Source: Ahaetulla prasina
Taxonomy: Eukaryota > Chordata > Lepidosauria > Squamata > Colubridae
DNA: 64,000 nt
Reading direction: 5' to 3'
Assembly (NCBI RefSeq): GCF_028640845.1
Contig: NC_080541.1
Location: 29,096,435 to 29,160,434, forward strand
A program made the position numbers and the translations under genes. Shown here piece after piece: positions 45,893 to 58,246 of the stretch. Below the pieces are notes generated by a model that had not been told where the DNA came from, did not search any database, and worked only from the letters and a program-made list of their open reading frames with translations. Position 1 is the stretch's first letter. Each line of letters starts with the position of its first letter.

Positions 45893-46821
45893 GAGATTCT
45901 CAGTTATTCAGGTTATGGTTGTAACAACGGTGCCTTTCCAAAAGGCAACTGGACTTTCTTGGCTTTTTTCTCTTGAAAACATTTCAGTTCTCATCCAAGA
46001 AGCTTCTTCAGTTCTGGCTAAATGGTGGGGAATTGAAGGATTTATACCAGTGGTAGTCAACCTGGTCCCTACCGCCCACTAGTGGGCGTTCCAACTTTCA
46101 TAGTGGGCGGTAGGGGTTTTGTCCGATACTGAAGCACTTTTCCTTTTTTTTTATTTGACTTTTTAAAAAAATGTTATAGCATTATTTAAAAACATTTTCA
46201 TTAGGTTTTCATAACATTCCCTGTGACAATTTAAATTTCTGAAAATATACTATTTGTATCGTCCATGCATAAATTTAGTTCACATTACGTAAATGAAACT
46301 AAATGGCGCTATAGTACGACTGCAAATAAAAAAGCTTCATCCCAGAATAGCTCGCGCATCTCCCCCCACACCACCCAGCTCTAACAGATAAGCAGAGCTG
46401 GTAGCCAGCGCCCCCCCCCAAACCCAATCCACGATGTGCGAGGTATGCACAGACGACAATACACGGCACATTACTGTGGAACCAGTGGGCAGTCAGAAAA
46501 TTTTACTACTAACAGAGATACAAAAGTAGGTATAAAAAGGTTGACTACCCCTGATTTATACCAAGAAGGTTCCATACTCATTTACACTCTAATTCAGATG
46601 ACTGTGATAGTACAGATAAACTCCCAAATGGCTTCAACAACACTGAGAGACGCAAGGACGGGCCTTCAGAGTGCTAACAACTAGATGACTGCTAGGAATA
46701 TAAATCTTTCTATAACCCACCATTAACCTAGAACTGAAGAAGCTTCTTGGATGAGAACTAAAATGTTTTCAGGGGGGGGAAAAGAAAATCCATTTGCCTT
46801 TTGGAAAAGCACCTTTGGAAT
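45893..46821. mobile_element. Unclassified inverted-repeat element, copy with hAT insertion
   Basis: Left arm 45893-46039 (GAGATTCTCAGTTATTCAGG; later CATCCAAGAAGCTTCTTCAG) is the inverse of the right arm at about 46696-46821 (CTGAAGAAGCTTCTTGGATG). Between the arms lie about 135 bp of unique sequence and a 506-bp hAT element. The same arms occur at 16513-16830. No coding part and no defined target duplication. Confidence 0.6.
46048..46553. mobile_element. hAT nonautonomous element (506 bp), little decayed
   Basis: Left end CAGTGGTAGTCAACCTGGTC; the right end reverses to CAGGGGTAGTCAACCTTTTT. Exact 8-bp duplication ATTTATAC at 46040-46047 and 46554-46561. A hairpin CCTACCGCCCACTAGTGGGC lies near the left end. 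It resembles hAT families reported as horizontally transferred (OC1-like), from memory only. Confidence 0.88.
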
Positions 46822-46923
46822 ATGATAAAGTGTGTTCTAAATATTATTTTTAGAGGCCCAGCAGGTGACAGGTTTTCTCTTTGGTAAGAAAAACCAAAAG
46901 TATACATACTGTATAAACTGCGT

Positions 46924-47907
46924 GAAACAAGGCTTACTAGCAGTGGCTGTGAGAGGGATTTTGGAGTCACTAAGGACAACCAGCTAAATATGAGCCAGCA
47001 GTGTGCTGGCCAGCAGTGTGCTGGCTCCCCACTAGCATATTGGACATCTTCTGACCTGAGGGGCTCATCTTCTGGCGTCATATCTTTTTTCCTTTTTGTA
47101 CTGTCCATGGGGTTTTCATGGGAAAGATACTGGAGTGGATTGCCATTTCCTTCACCAGTGGATCACGTTTTGTCAGAAATCTCTGCTATGACCTGTCCGT
47201 CTTGGGTGTCCCTGCACAGCATAGCTCATAGCTTCATTGAGCTACGCAAGGCCCTTTGCCACGACAAGGCAGTAATCCATGAAGGGGAGCAGTGTGCAAC
47301 GGCAGCCAAAAAAGCCAATGCAATCCTAAATTGCATTAATAAGGGATACAATCAAGATCAAGTAAGGTACTAATACCACTCTATAAAGCCCTAGTAAGAC
47401 CACACCTAGAGTACGGCATCCAGTTTTGGTCACTACACTATAAAAATATGTTGAGACTCTAGAAAAAGTGCAGAGGAGAGCAACCAGGATGATTAGAGGA
47501 CTGGAGACTAAAACATATGAAGAACGGTTACAGGAACTGGGCATGGCTAGTCTAGTGAAGAGAAGGACCAGGGGAGACATGATAGCAGTGTTCCAATATT
47601 TGAGGGGCTGCCACAGAGAGGAGGAGGTCAAGCTGTTTCCAAAGCACCTGAAGGCCAGACAAGGAATAAAGGATGGAAACTGACCAAGGAGAGATTCAAC
47701 CTAGAAATGAGGAGGAACTTTCTGACAGTGAGAACAATCAACCAATGGAACAGTTTGCCTTCGGAAGTTGTGGGAGCTTCATCACTTGAGACTTTCAAGA
47801 AAAGATTGGACTGCCATTTGTCAGAAATGGTGTAGGGTCTCCTGCTTGAGCAGGGGGTTGGACTAGATGACTTATAAGATCCCTTCCAACTCTGTTAATC
47901 TTAATCT
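46924..47907 (+). mobile_element. CR1 LINE 3' fragment split by Bov-B
   Basis: Starts CTTACTAGCAGTGGCTGTGA (colinear with 18670) and resumes at 47288 with GTGCAACGGCAGCCAAAAAA. Carries an ERVQRRATRMIRGLE-type frame near 47468 and ends CCCTTCCAACTCTGTTAATC. Confidence 0.92.
47022..47287. mobile_element. Bov-B-like fragment inserted in CR1
   Basis: GATACTGGAGTGGATTGCC, CACGACAAGGCAGTAATCC and TCATAGCTTCATTGAGCTA are Bov-B-type strings. The 10-bp AGCAGTGTGC flanks it at 47012-47021 and 47288-47297. Just before it, CCAGCAGTGTGCTGG is duplicated in tandem. Confidence 0.7.
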
Positions 47908-49155
47908 AATCATAAAACAAGCTTGGCTGCTCCCCAAAACTGAGAAGGGAGTCACCCCTGCTTAGTAATTGATTAGAAATACATTCAATTTTTAGACTGC
48001 ATCATATAAAAAAGGCATTTAACTTAACTGAAAACAGTGAAGAAACACCAGATTTTTTCCCCCCACTATCAGTTTACATTGTCTTCTAGAGACATCCAAC
48101 CATCATTACTTGAACAAGGTTCAAAGGTACTATCAACAAGTTTAAGTCATGAGAGCAAAATGACCATAAAGTCCCAAATCCATATAAATATCTCAGGGTT
48201 AGGATTATCTCACCCTGTTATTTTCTATTGCCACTGGTCAGAAGAATCATATAAATAACCAACTTTTGGATATTTCCAGTTCTTCTTTCCATATTTTGGG
48301 CTGTTTACATTATAACTTGAAAAAAATGTAGTGACACAAAATCAATTTAAATTCAACACTACAATTTAATTGGTTTGGACAACACTGTGAAAAACATTTA
48401 TGTTTACTTATTCATGTGTTTACTTTAATTGTTTAATATGTAGATCAATCAGCTTAATTGGTGGGAACCAATTTTAATTGGAAGCTATAATTTTAATTAT
48501 CAGGGTTGAAAATTAAGAGTAACTTGTTTCATTTTTCAACAGGAAATCCATCATAATCTATTCCAGGAAAAACAAGTTCTGTAGAAACTGAAAGACTGGC
48601 AAATGAAATATGATGTACACCTTTTTGGAATATAGCTCACTTTATCACGCATCAACACATATATAGGGTTGTGTACTGCTTCAGATTTTATGCCAAAAGA
48701 GTACACAGAAGGCACGCATGCAGCCGCTGTCTGCAAATCTTTAAAACAGTTGTGGCTTCTAATATTGCTCAGCAATTTCAGCAGTTAGTTTTTCAATATG
48801 GGGGAAAACATGACCATATGCTCCAAAACTGTTTTTCCAAATTAATGCAAGGTTATGTACATGTTTTCTTTTCCTTCTCTGAACAATTCCACTTTGCAGA
48901 CCTAGATGCTTGTCTCCCAAATTTCGATCCTGTTTGCAGTTGGATGGCAATGAGGCAAGACTGATGTTCAATCTGGACTGACTAATTGTTCTTTAACCTT
49001 AATTGCAGCCATGCAGAGAAAGCAAGTGTCACTATTTGGCTCCTATGAAGATGGTTCTATCAGTGTCCGCCTGCCTTTTCCATTTAGAGGCTGCTCCCTT
49101 CTCGCTAATCCCCATGCCATTCTTCTGCTTTCCCAGATGCTTGTACCCATGGATG

Positions 49156-49160
<5 letters not shown>
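47908..49160. other. Unrecognised intronic sequence
   Basis: Short open frames on both strands near 48671-48971 have no recognisable product. Confidence 0.5.
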
Positions 49161-49196
<36 letters not shown>

Positions 49197-49258
49197 CCTC
49201 CCCTTCCCCTCCTCTCTCTCTCCCCCTTCCCCTCTCTCCCTCTCTCTCTGTCTCTCTC
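49161..49258 (+). repeat. (CT)n-rich pyrimidine tract
   Basis: Perfect (TC)n, then mixed CT/CCCT units. Long open frames here are low-complexity artefacts. Possible triplex-forming mirror repeat. Confidence 0.95.
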
Positions 49259-49659
49259 ACACACACCTCCCATAATAATGCTTTCCAAAAGCACACATCC
49301 TTTCATTTTTCCCTTCTGGTACCAGCATAGCTCCAATGTTACAATAATCAAAGCAATAGAGAGCAAGTTGTTCTTTAGTTCCTATGTTTCACTGTAATTC
49401 CATGGAAAATGTTTGTAAGGAAGAATCGATAGTTCAGTTTCAAAGGAACAAAGCAGCAAGGTTCCTATATTTCAACGTAAATATTTTTTTAAATAAAAAA
49501 ATTTAAAAAGGCTAGGGAAGGTTTGCAGCACAGTGGGTGAGAAGGTGGGAAAGCAAGGAGAGCATGTTTCATTCAACCTGGCCAGAAACTGAAAGTGCCC
49601 CCACTGGAAGATCTATAGTTGAATGCAATATTATCTTCTATTAAAAGATATATCGATAT

Positions 49660-49662
<3 letters not shown>
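49259..49662. other. Unrecognised intronic sequence
   Basis: No recognised feature. Confidence 0.5.

Positions 49663-49707
<45 letters not shown>
49663..49707 (+). repeat. (TG)n microsatellite
   Basis: About 22 uninterrupted TG units. Confidence 0.97.
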
Positions 49708-49710
<3 letters not shown>

Positions 49711-51174
49711 CTTTTAATTACTCCATGAAATGAAGTCTATGAGGTCTGAAACTAATACTGCATATGTGTACACACACATACACATAAAATAAATGCATAG
49801 AGAATAGCAACCATGAATGAAATGGCTACCTGGGAGGCATGAAAAAGGCATGCCAAGCACTGCAACTAGTCAGAGCCAGGGCTGCCATTGGAACAGAATG
49901 AAGTCCTGAAAACCATTTGCTTTGAAGTGATGGAAGCATGCAGGTCACAAAATAATCCAGAACCAAAGCTGGAAAAACACAGGTATGGAGAGTATTTGCG
50001 ATGGGCTGCAATTGGGAGGAGACCATGTCATCAATTTTTGCACTCAAGAACCTGTAAGTAGCCCATATTTGGGATGGATTAAGCAGATAGTGTGAATCTG
50101 CCACTCTGGCCCATACAGTTTATATCTTAATAGATCTATCTAACATTCCTTAGGAAAAGAATTATATTTTTTCCTTTTGTTCTATTGGTTTGACATAGAT
50201 CTTAAGATTTTGAAAAACTCTATTTATTTATTTATTTATTTATTTATTTTAAACCTTTTGGAGTTTGGAGTGGATTATTAAAATCATAGCCACATTTATA
50301 CAAATCTACAAAACCATATTATTTCATTCCTGCTTGGATTCCATGAAATTTTACACTTTCATTCTCCCTCTTGCCCTTGAATAGAGAATCTTCAGAGGAT
50401 ATATTTATGCTATTTTTGCAAGTGAGGCCCAGTTGACATACAAATGCCATTTTGTGAGTTGGTGTAGACACGATAACATGAATTGTCAGTACAGATCTCG
50501 TCTAACACTCAACAAGTGCTAAATACTAGCATGAATCAAAGTACGCCAGGAATGTTAAGAAGGCACAACTTTGCTGAGATGCTTAGCAATTTGTAAAGGT
50601 CAACATGAAAATCCTGCACACTGCTTTCATTATTAGATCTATAAGAGGAAAAAGTATTTATAACTTTATCAATCTTACCGAGATTTATCAGTGGATAGGA
50701 TGTTATTTGATAGGTATGTATAAAATATGTATCTCCATGTATTGCTCTTTGATGGATTAAAGACATGAGAGCAGACAACCCTGTCACAGGAGGAGGTAGA
50801 TTTTTTTGTGATGCCTGACCCCTTTCACAAACATTTCAGCATTTAACATGTACCTATGATGTGTCCTTTTCTTTGTGACTCCTAATCAGGGCCCACGTAC
50901 CTGTCAGGAGGTAGAATCTAGATTAAATTTATCCCCTGAGGTAGGTGCTGCCACTAGATCAAAAAGCAAATACTTGGTATCCTTAAAATGCAATCCAGCT
51001 GCTCCTACACCTTGAATCTGAGGCTGAAACCCCAGGAAAAATGATGCTTATAAATAATTTAAAAATGTTTCCCAAAAGAAATGTCTTCAGAAGAATAATA
51101 AGTGAGCAGATAAGGATTATTTCTAGGTCAATGTACAGGTAAATTTTAAACTCATGATTAGCACCACTGCAGCA
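49708..51174. other. Unrecognised intronic sequence with (TTTA)n
   Basis: (TTTA)n at 50221-50250. Otherwise nothing recognised. Confidence 0.5.
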
Positions 51175-52105
51175 TCTGATAGTGTTCCAATCTTGATAGC
51201 AATGTTCCAAAATTTGAGGGGCTGCCACAAAGAAGAGGGGCTCAACCTATTTTTCAAAACACCTGAAGGCAGGATAAAAAACAATGGATGGAAACTAATC
51301 AAGGAGAGAACTAACCTAGAATCAAGGGATAGAATCAAGATCACGTGAAGTGTTAGTGCCACTTTATAATGCCTTGGTAAGGCCACACTTGGAATACTGC
51401 TTTCAGTTTTGGTCGCCGCGATGTAAAAAAGATGCTGAGACTCTAGAAAGAGTGCAGAGAAGAGCAACAAAGATGATTAGGGGACTGGAGGCTAAAACAT
51501 ATGAAGAACGGTTGCAGGAACTGGTTATGTCTAGTTTAATAAAAAGAAGGACTAGGGGAGACATGATAGCTGTGTTCCAATATCTCAGGGGTTGCCACAA
51601 AGAGGGAGTCGGGATGTTCTCCAAAGCACCTGAGATTAGAACAAGAAGCAATGAGTGGAAACTGATCAAGGAAAGAAGCAACTTAGAACTAAGGAGAAAT
51701 TTCCTGACAGAACAATTAATAAGTGGAACGACTTGCCTGCAGAAGTTGTGAATGCTTGAACACTGGAAGTTTTTAAAAAGAGATTGGACAACCATTTGTC
51801 TGAAATGGTGTAGGGTTTCCTGCCTGGGCACGGGGTTGGACTAGGAGGCCTCCAAGGTCCCTTCCAACTCTGTTGTTGTATTATATTATTATATTATAGA
51901 ACTAAGGAGAAATTTCCTGAAAGTTAGAATAATTAATCAATGGAACAACCTGCCTCCAGAAGTTGTAGGTGCTCCAACACTGGAAGTTTTTAAGAACAGA
52001 CTGGACAGTCATTTGTCTGAAATGGTACAGAGTTTCCTGCTTGAGCAGAAGGTGGACTAGAAGACCTCCAAGATTCCTACCAACTCTGTTATTATGTTAT
52101 CTATG
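51175..52105 (+). mobile_element. Older CR1 LINE 3' fragment split by a younger CR1
   Basis: Piece one (51175-51321) ends at GAACTAACCTAGAA. Piece two (51897-52105) resumes TAGAACTAAGGAGAAATTTC and finishes CCTACCAACTCTGTTATTAT. The two are colinear with other CR1 copies. Confidence 0.9.
51322..51896 (+). mobile_element. Younger CR1 LINE inserted into CR1
   Basis: 5'-truncated, starting AAGGGATAGAATCAAGATC; TAGAA at 51317-51321 and 51897-51901 is the likely short duplication. An open frame of 133 codons (51350-51751) gives the CR1 C-terminus, e.g. LEYCFQFWSPRCKKDAETLE, then breaks by a small deletion near 51709. The tail is a (TTATA)-like repeat. Confidence 0.92.
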
Positions 52106-53278
52106 TCAAGCCCAAGCCATCTCTCACACTTGCTTAGGAGAAGCCAAGAGTTATCAATCTGCCATTTTAGATCTACCAACACAACATTTGGAAGTTGCAC
52201 CTAAATATCAGGTTTATCTATTTATTTATCTACAAACACACATACACAGAGAGAGGGGGGTATATGCATAGAACAGGGAAAAAATGTGTTTTATTTCAAA
52301 TTGGAGCAAACACGCATTTGTTATGGCAATCCTCGTGTGTTTGTTGATGTTATAACATTACATCTTATTAAATGGAAGTCACAGAGATAAATAAAAAAGA
52401 TTATGTGTGTCCCTGTGGCTAATTGGATTAAATACTAGGACCGAGATTACACAAAGGAACAGCAGTCACCTCAAGAACAAAAGGCTGTTGAACAACTCTG
52501 AAACAATGAAAGTTTGAAGTAATTTGCCATTAAAGAAAATTATGCGAATCTGTGTGATATACAGCATTTTGGGTATACTGTAGGGGTGGGGGGGGGGAAA
52601 TGGAATTGTGTTTTAATGCTATTACTATAATAGACCACCTACAACCTGAATGTAGGACTGAATAGGCAGTGAGTGACAAAATGACTGTGTTATTCAGATA
52701 ATGAAAGGTCTTTTTAAAAATGAGAAATTTCTCCTTGAAAACATTTGCATCAGTTTGGAGAGGCTTGCCTTTTGAGGTAATGTAACAAGCCATGTTCAAT
52801 GAAAAATTGCATGAATGTAAAATATTATTTGAAGTACAAATATTCAATGCACTAAAGAACAGACATATTGCTTGATGCAACAGAAGATATGCTTTGCTGA
52901 TACTGCTAAACTGATTTAGTTTCATGATAATGATTGATAATAAATATTACTTAATTAGGTGGGTATTAATATCATCCTTTTAATGGAGGGTTCGGGTTGT
53001 TAAAAACTTGTTCGAAACAAGGTACTAAACATATATCCACATTCATGTCATGCAGGAACTAATGCTATAAAACTATTTGTTTTATAGGTATGCAAGATTG
53101 ATTTCAAATATCACTTTCATCTAAAATTAGCTGTTTTCTACAGTGAAACAAAGAGTTAATCATGTTTGCGAGAATTGGCTCGCCTTTGAGTAAAAAATGC
53201 TTTAGTTGTCTTAGTTTATCAACTACAAAATGCTTCAATTTAAGAAAGATTCAAGGTTTAGAAGGCTTTTGACTTGAG
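52106..53278. other. Unrecognised intronic sequence
   Basis: A minus-strand open frame of 131 codons (52530-52925) has no domain, signal or splice context and is judged chance. G run near 52587. Confidence 0.45.
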
Positions 53279-54030
53279 CATTGGGCCAAATCCAAGCTGC
53301 AGTTCAATGGTGAGAAAAGTAAGGTCCTGCATCTAGGCAGGAAAAACCAGATGCACAGGTACAGGATAGACAGTACCTGGCTCAACAGTGCCTATGATAG
53401 CAATCTAGATGTCCTGGTGGACCACCACTTGAGCTAGCTGCAGCACATTGCCAAAAAAAAACCTGAACTGGTCCTGAGCTGAATCAACACAGGGATAATA
53501 TCAAGGCCAAGGGAAGTGATAGTACCACCCTATAATGCACTGATGAGGCCACATTTGGAATATTGCATCCAGTTCTGGCCACCACAATACAAAAAAAGAT
53601 GCTCAGGCCCCAGGAAGAGTGCAGAAGAACAATAAAGACGATAAAGGGTCTGGAGGCTACATCTCATGAAAGTATAGCTTAATGAAGAGAAGATGAAGGG
53701 GAGCCTTGAGAGCAGTCTTCCAATACTTGAAGGGCTGCTATGGGGAAGAGGACTCCATAACACCTAAAGGTAGGACAAGAAACAATGGATGGAACCTTGT
53801 CAGAGAGAAATCCAATCTGGAATGAGAACGAATTTCATTGAAAGAAATGAAGTAAGAGAGAGAACTATTAAGCAACAGCTTGCCTCCTGGAGTTGTGGGT
53901 ATTCCTTTGCTGGAGGTTTTCAAGAAAAGATTGGACAACCACTTGTCTCAGATGGTATGAGGATTCCTGACTACTAGAGCAGGATTGATTACAAGGCCTC
54001 CAGAATCCCTTCCAATCCTATAGTTCTATT
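53279..54030 (+). mobile_element. Old CR1 LINE fragment
   Basis: Divergent CR1 coding remnant: GGTGAGAAAAGTAAGGTCCT, GAATATTGCATCCAGTTCTG, and a 3' end GCCTCCAGAATCCCTTCCAA. Many frameshifts and stops; it looks the oldest CR1 in the window. Confidence 0.88.
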
Positions 54031-55970
54031 TATAGTTGCATTGAATGCATTGAATTCAATGAGATTTATTCCACAATATATGTATTGTGCCATGTATTCT
54101 TGATGTTTCAGTTATAAACTCATGTGAGGTTACCTTTATATTTGCAACTTCTTCAAGAAGTTAAGACGATACTAGTTTACCTAAACTGTATTTAGGTAAA
54201 CTTAGTATTCGAATTTGCAATCCATACCATTGAAATATGACTGGTAAGATATTACTGGTACACCAGTTTTTATAACAAATAGCATGTAGAGCGAAGCTGA
54301 GAGAAAGAAACATGCACTACAGAGGTGGGATAAAGGAAAACGAATTTGTTTCACCTTATACCCCTTACCCTTCTTACAGCAATAGAGATGCATGGATCCC
54401 ATCCAAAAATCTTCATAGGTCAAAGGAGTCCCTTACATGCATATTAAATTATTCAAAACAACACATAAGAAGAACCTTACATACAGTTAAAAACAATTAA
54501 GAAGTAACACACACACACACACACACACACTCAAGAAAAACACTCTAATTTTTCAAACATAAAAATTAGGCATCTGTCTGTCCCTGTGTAATTAATGGAT
54601 TTCAGCCTTGAGTTTACTCAGACTCAATAAATATCTGAGTTGCATTTTGAACTTTGGAAACTTGAGAGTTTCCCAGCACTTTCTCACCAAACTATTTCAT
54701 TAGGATAAGAGCTTTAATTCCATTTAAAGGGTTCTGTTGTATCCCACCAGTTCCCCAGACCCAAAGAACACATATTAGTCCTATAGATTTTCATCCCAGG
54801 CATTGGAATCCTCTTCTCCTTATCGGGCTGATACAGACCTGATTCATCCTCTCTTCTTTCTGACAGGGGCAACAACAACGAGAGGAGGGGGCATGATACA
54901 ACTACTCATTGTTTCGTTTCAGAGAACTCTGCCACAGGGCATAGATTAACACCAAAAAGTAGATGGCTGCGGCCCAAGAAAACTATTTTTCAGAATGCCT
55001 TCACTTGATTAATGAAGTCATGGCACCGACTACAGTTGACTTTTATCATGTGCTCTATATTCTTTGCTCCTTCTTCCCCTTAGAACTATCAGCTTCAGTC
55101 AGAAAAGTTTCATATTTTCCCCTTCATTTTTTAAAAATATCTGAAGAAAGGAACACTGAGAATTATGCTGTTAATATATTTGGATGCCCAAAGGCTAGCA
55201 ATAGAAGGCTGTTGTTTTGGTACAACAGAGTCCTGTACTACCTCCATGATTTGCCAACTGATCATACTATAAACTTTTATATCCCACTACTTCCGATCAA
55301 TAAAGGAATTGCTTATATCTGTGGGAATTTAAGCTTTGAGTACATAAATGTATACAGATAAGAAAAGAAATGAGAAAGGAGATTTCCTTTTGCTGATCTT
55401 TCATTTCTAATTGATAATATTTTTCTTAGCTCGCTTCCATGGAGATCTGGACACATGATTATGAGTTTATTGTATATGTGATAACAGAATTATGGGATAA
55501 AAGTAGGAGCTTTTAAAAAGAGTAAAGAGGACAATTGTTCATGGGATAGATCAAAAAAGGCTTGATGGCGTCCACAACTATATGATTGAATTCAACATTT
55601 CAACTTTGGAAATACCTTTCTACATCGATTCACCCACCTGGCAGGTATTCCAAGAATTGTGGAAGGTTTCACACATGAAGTGACTCATCCCAGATATAAT
55701 TCATATGTGAAATGTTCAAGTTGATCCAGTTAATAAATAATCCCAGGCTACAAAAGTATTATTTTTTATTTTCTCTTATTAGTATTAAACCAATATGGTC
55801 CTGTCACTTGTTTGTAAAGTGAATCAGCATATGACTTGAGAAGTCACAGCACAGGCTTAGCTTGGCCTAGTTGGAGGCTGTATACTTGACAGTATCCACC
55901 AACAAGGAATATTCACTCACTCAGTCAAATTTCTTGGTAGGAAGCACTACCAACCAAAGTTCTTATTGTT
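54031..55970. other. Unrecognised intronic sequence with (AC)n
   Basis: (AC)n at 54507-54530. A 132-codon frame at 54963-55361 starts MAAAQENYF but matches nothing I know; not called as a gene. Confidence 0.45.
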
Positions 55971-56092
55971 TTAAAGATATGTGTTTCTTAGGATTTTAAT
56001 GTTTTAATGTTTTTAATGCTTTTAATGTTTTTAACACCGTTGTTTTGTTACAAGACTGGTGGCAAAAAGGTTCAATAAATAAATAAATAATC
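55971..56092 (+). mobile_element. L2-like LINE 3' end with (AAAT)n tail
   Basis: A TTTTAATG-type repetitive UTR, then ACAAGACTGGTGGCAAAAAG and TTCAATAAATAAATAAATAA. Weak assignment. Confidence 0.4.
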
Positions 56093-56205
56093 TTGTAAAT
56101 TTGAGCTGCAAAAAATTATTAAACAAAAGGGGAAAAGAGACACTAAACTCCCCATCTCCACCCTATGAATTAATAATGCATTGCAAATAACTTGGAAACA
56201 CAAAT

Positions 56206-56243
56206 AATAGCAATAGCACTTGGACTTATATACCACTTCATAG
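56206..56243 (-). mobile_element. tRNA-derived SINE tail fragment
   Basis: AATAGCAATAGCACTTGGAC then TTATATACCACTTC is the reversed (GCTATT)n-SINE end; the body is missing. Confidence 0.7.
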
Positions 56244-58050
56244 TAATCACATTATTAGACTTCCCCTTTTTAAATCAGATATTTCCACAACGCAGCAATA
56301 AAAATCAGCACCTTATCCATCTTAAATGGAATTACTCTGTCACTTGAATAAGTGATCCTAATTACTCCACTATCCTGACAACAAAATAAACACTGGTCCT
56401 TCCACCACATTATCCCAGTGCACCTCATCCTTTACTTCTGAGCTATTTAAAAAAATCTAGTATAGGAAGCCTAAGAATACAAGTTTGCAATCAGCTGTGG
56501 CTTCTGTTACTTCTGATAGCTTCAATTCAAGATAACATGAACTTCAATTCACAAAAAACTCAGGGCATGGTAAATGAGTTCTTTGTTGTGTTTGCTGCAG
56601 TGTTTCTCTAGAGTAGCCTTTCTCAATGTGGTTCAGGAGTTCCTTGAGAGACCATGGCACCTTTGTTTTTCAAAGACCAAAATAAAAATGAATGAAAATA
56701 AGCATCAGACCTTTATTATTCATTTTAGGTGCATAATTTTTAAGAATCCCTGAAGATAGCCATCATTTATTATATCACAAGACATCAACATAAACCTTTC
56801 AAACTGTTTGACAGCAAAATCTTCTAAAACAGAACTGATCTCATCCTGCATCTGTACAGTTCAAAAATGAAGCAATGGCCTTTAATGTTGCCCTTTAAAG
56901 CCCTACTGTCTTCAAAGATAAAATTCATAAAACACTGAGGGCAGTTTACAATCCTTTCTTCTTCTCCTGCCCTCCATTTTTACTGTATCTGCACAACAAT
57001 TCTGCAAGGTAGATAAATCTATGGAACAATTACTCTTGGCCTAACCTCAATAATAAGATTAGAAGTTCAGTTGTCTTCATTCCTCATTCTGCACACCCAA
57101 CTACAAAATCACTCCAGGCCACATATCGTTTTAGCCCCTAAAAGCGATGACCATATAATGTTCAACAATTATAATGCACATCCCAGTTCTACCACTGTTG
57201 TCTAAAAATGTTCATAAAGCCTATTTAGAAAAAAAAAAAGTTGGCTAAAAATAAAGCATTATGAAGCGCCAAGAGACAAAGCCTTTCTATTATGCAGAAT
57301 CAGAGTAATAATTTTGTGGAAGAAGAAAGGATTGCAGAGGTTTTTATGACAAGCGATCAAAGCAATGATGTCAATTTTTTGACACGCTGGTTTCAGCACT
57401 GTTATTATGTAAGTGTAGCTCATGCCTGGTTTATGAATCAGCAACATTTGGCATGCCTCCTCCTTAGTTCATCTGCTAAAGCTTCTGTTTCATGACCTCA
57501 TGTTAGCAAGTTCTGGTTAGGTTAATAGAGTCAGGTCCTTTGGCTAACTCCCTTCATAATTCTTCATCCATTTTAGCTGAATTTGACCAAGTATCTTTCA
57601 CTGTTGTTGCAGCAATAAATGACACTTCTATCCATTTATTCAACCTAGCCATTCTCTCAGTATTTTGAGATGTACATTGTTAATATAATTCAAGATAGAA
57701 ATATGAAACATCCAAAGAGTGTTTGACATCTGGCACACTTACTCAATTAATTACTGCGCTGAATTAATTAATCTGTTGGCTCCCCAGAGCCAACCACCAC
57801 TCATTTAAACTCAGGCATGTAATACTTCTTAGAATATAAACCAATTTACGGAGGTATACAGTGTTTAAATTTTATTAAAGACTGAATAAAGGGAAAACTT
57901 AAATGATTTCTGTACAATAAAAACATTCTAAATTGCAACAATCTTGTTCAGTATCAATGCTTCAATGAAAGATAGCAAATTTTGAGATGTACCAAACCCC
58001 TATGAATCATGTTTACTATTCTCTTTTTATGATCCTGTAATCCCTTAATT
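56244..58050. other. Unrecognised intronic sequence
   Basis: A hAT-end-like TAGCCTTTCTCAATGTGG near 56618 has no partner end. Nothing else. Confidence 0.4.
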
Positions 58051-58246
58051 CAAGGTAAAGTCAGGGCAATTAAATGGAGGTAAGCATTTGCTGGCTGGAT
58101 GCCCTTCCTGACACCATGCAGAGTTCACAGCAGATATTTTTTCTTTGTGTCCTACAAGAAAAACATCTGCCACTACCTAGGATTGAACTCTCAACTTTCT
58201 GAATGGGAGACAGATGTCTTCACACCAGACCACCATGCCACTCATT
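58051..58246 (-). mobile_element. tRNA-derived SINE (GGAAGGGCATCC tail type)
   Basis: On the minus strand: A-box-like TGGTGGTCTGGTGT, B box GAGTTCAATCC, then GTCAGGAAGGGCATCCAGCC near the 3' end, a tail shared with RTE-type LINEs. Confidence 0.7.

Noticed and set aside
49043..49366. Arginine/glutamate-rich and serine/leucine-rich frames
   Set aside because: Translations of the (CT)n tract; the same applies to frames over 6027-6246 and 16409-16831.
52530..52925. 131-codon minus-strand frame
   Set aside because: Low-complexity, hydrophobic and unconvincing composition; not ZFPM2 and no splice context.
54963..55361. 132-codon plus-strand frame beginning MAAAQENYF
   Set aside because: No domain, homologue, promoter or splice pattern I can recognise; a frame of this length is expected by chance in 64 kb read in six frames.
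56600..56760. Further hAT element starting TAGCCTTTCTCAATGTGG
   Set aside because: No partner end or target duplication could be found.
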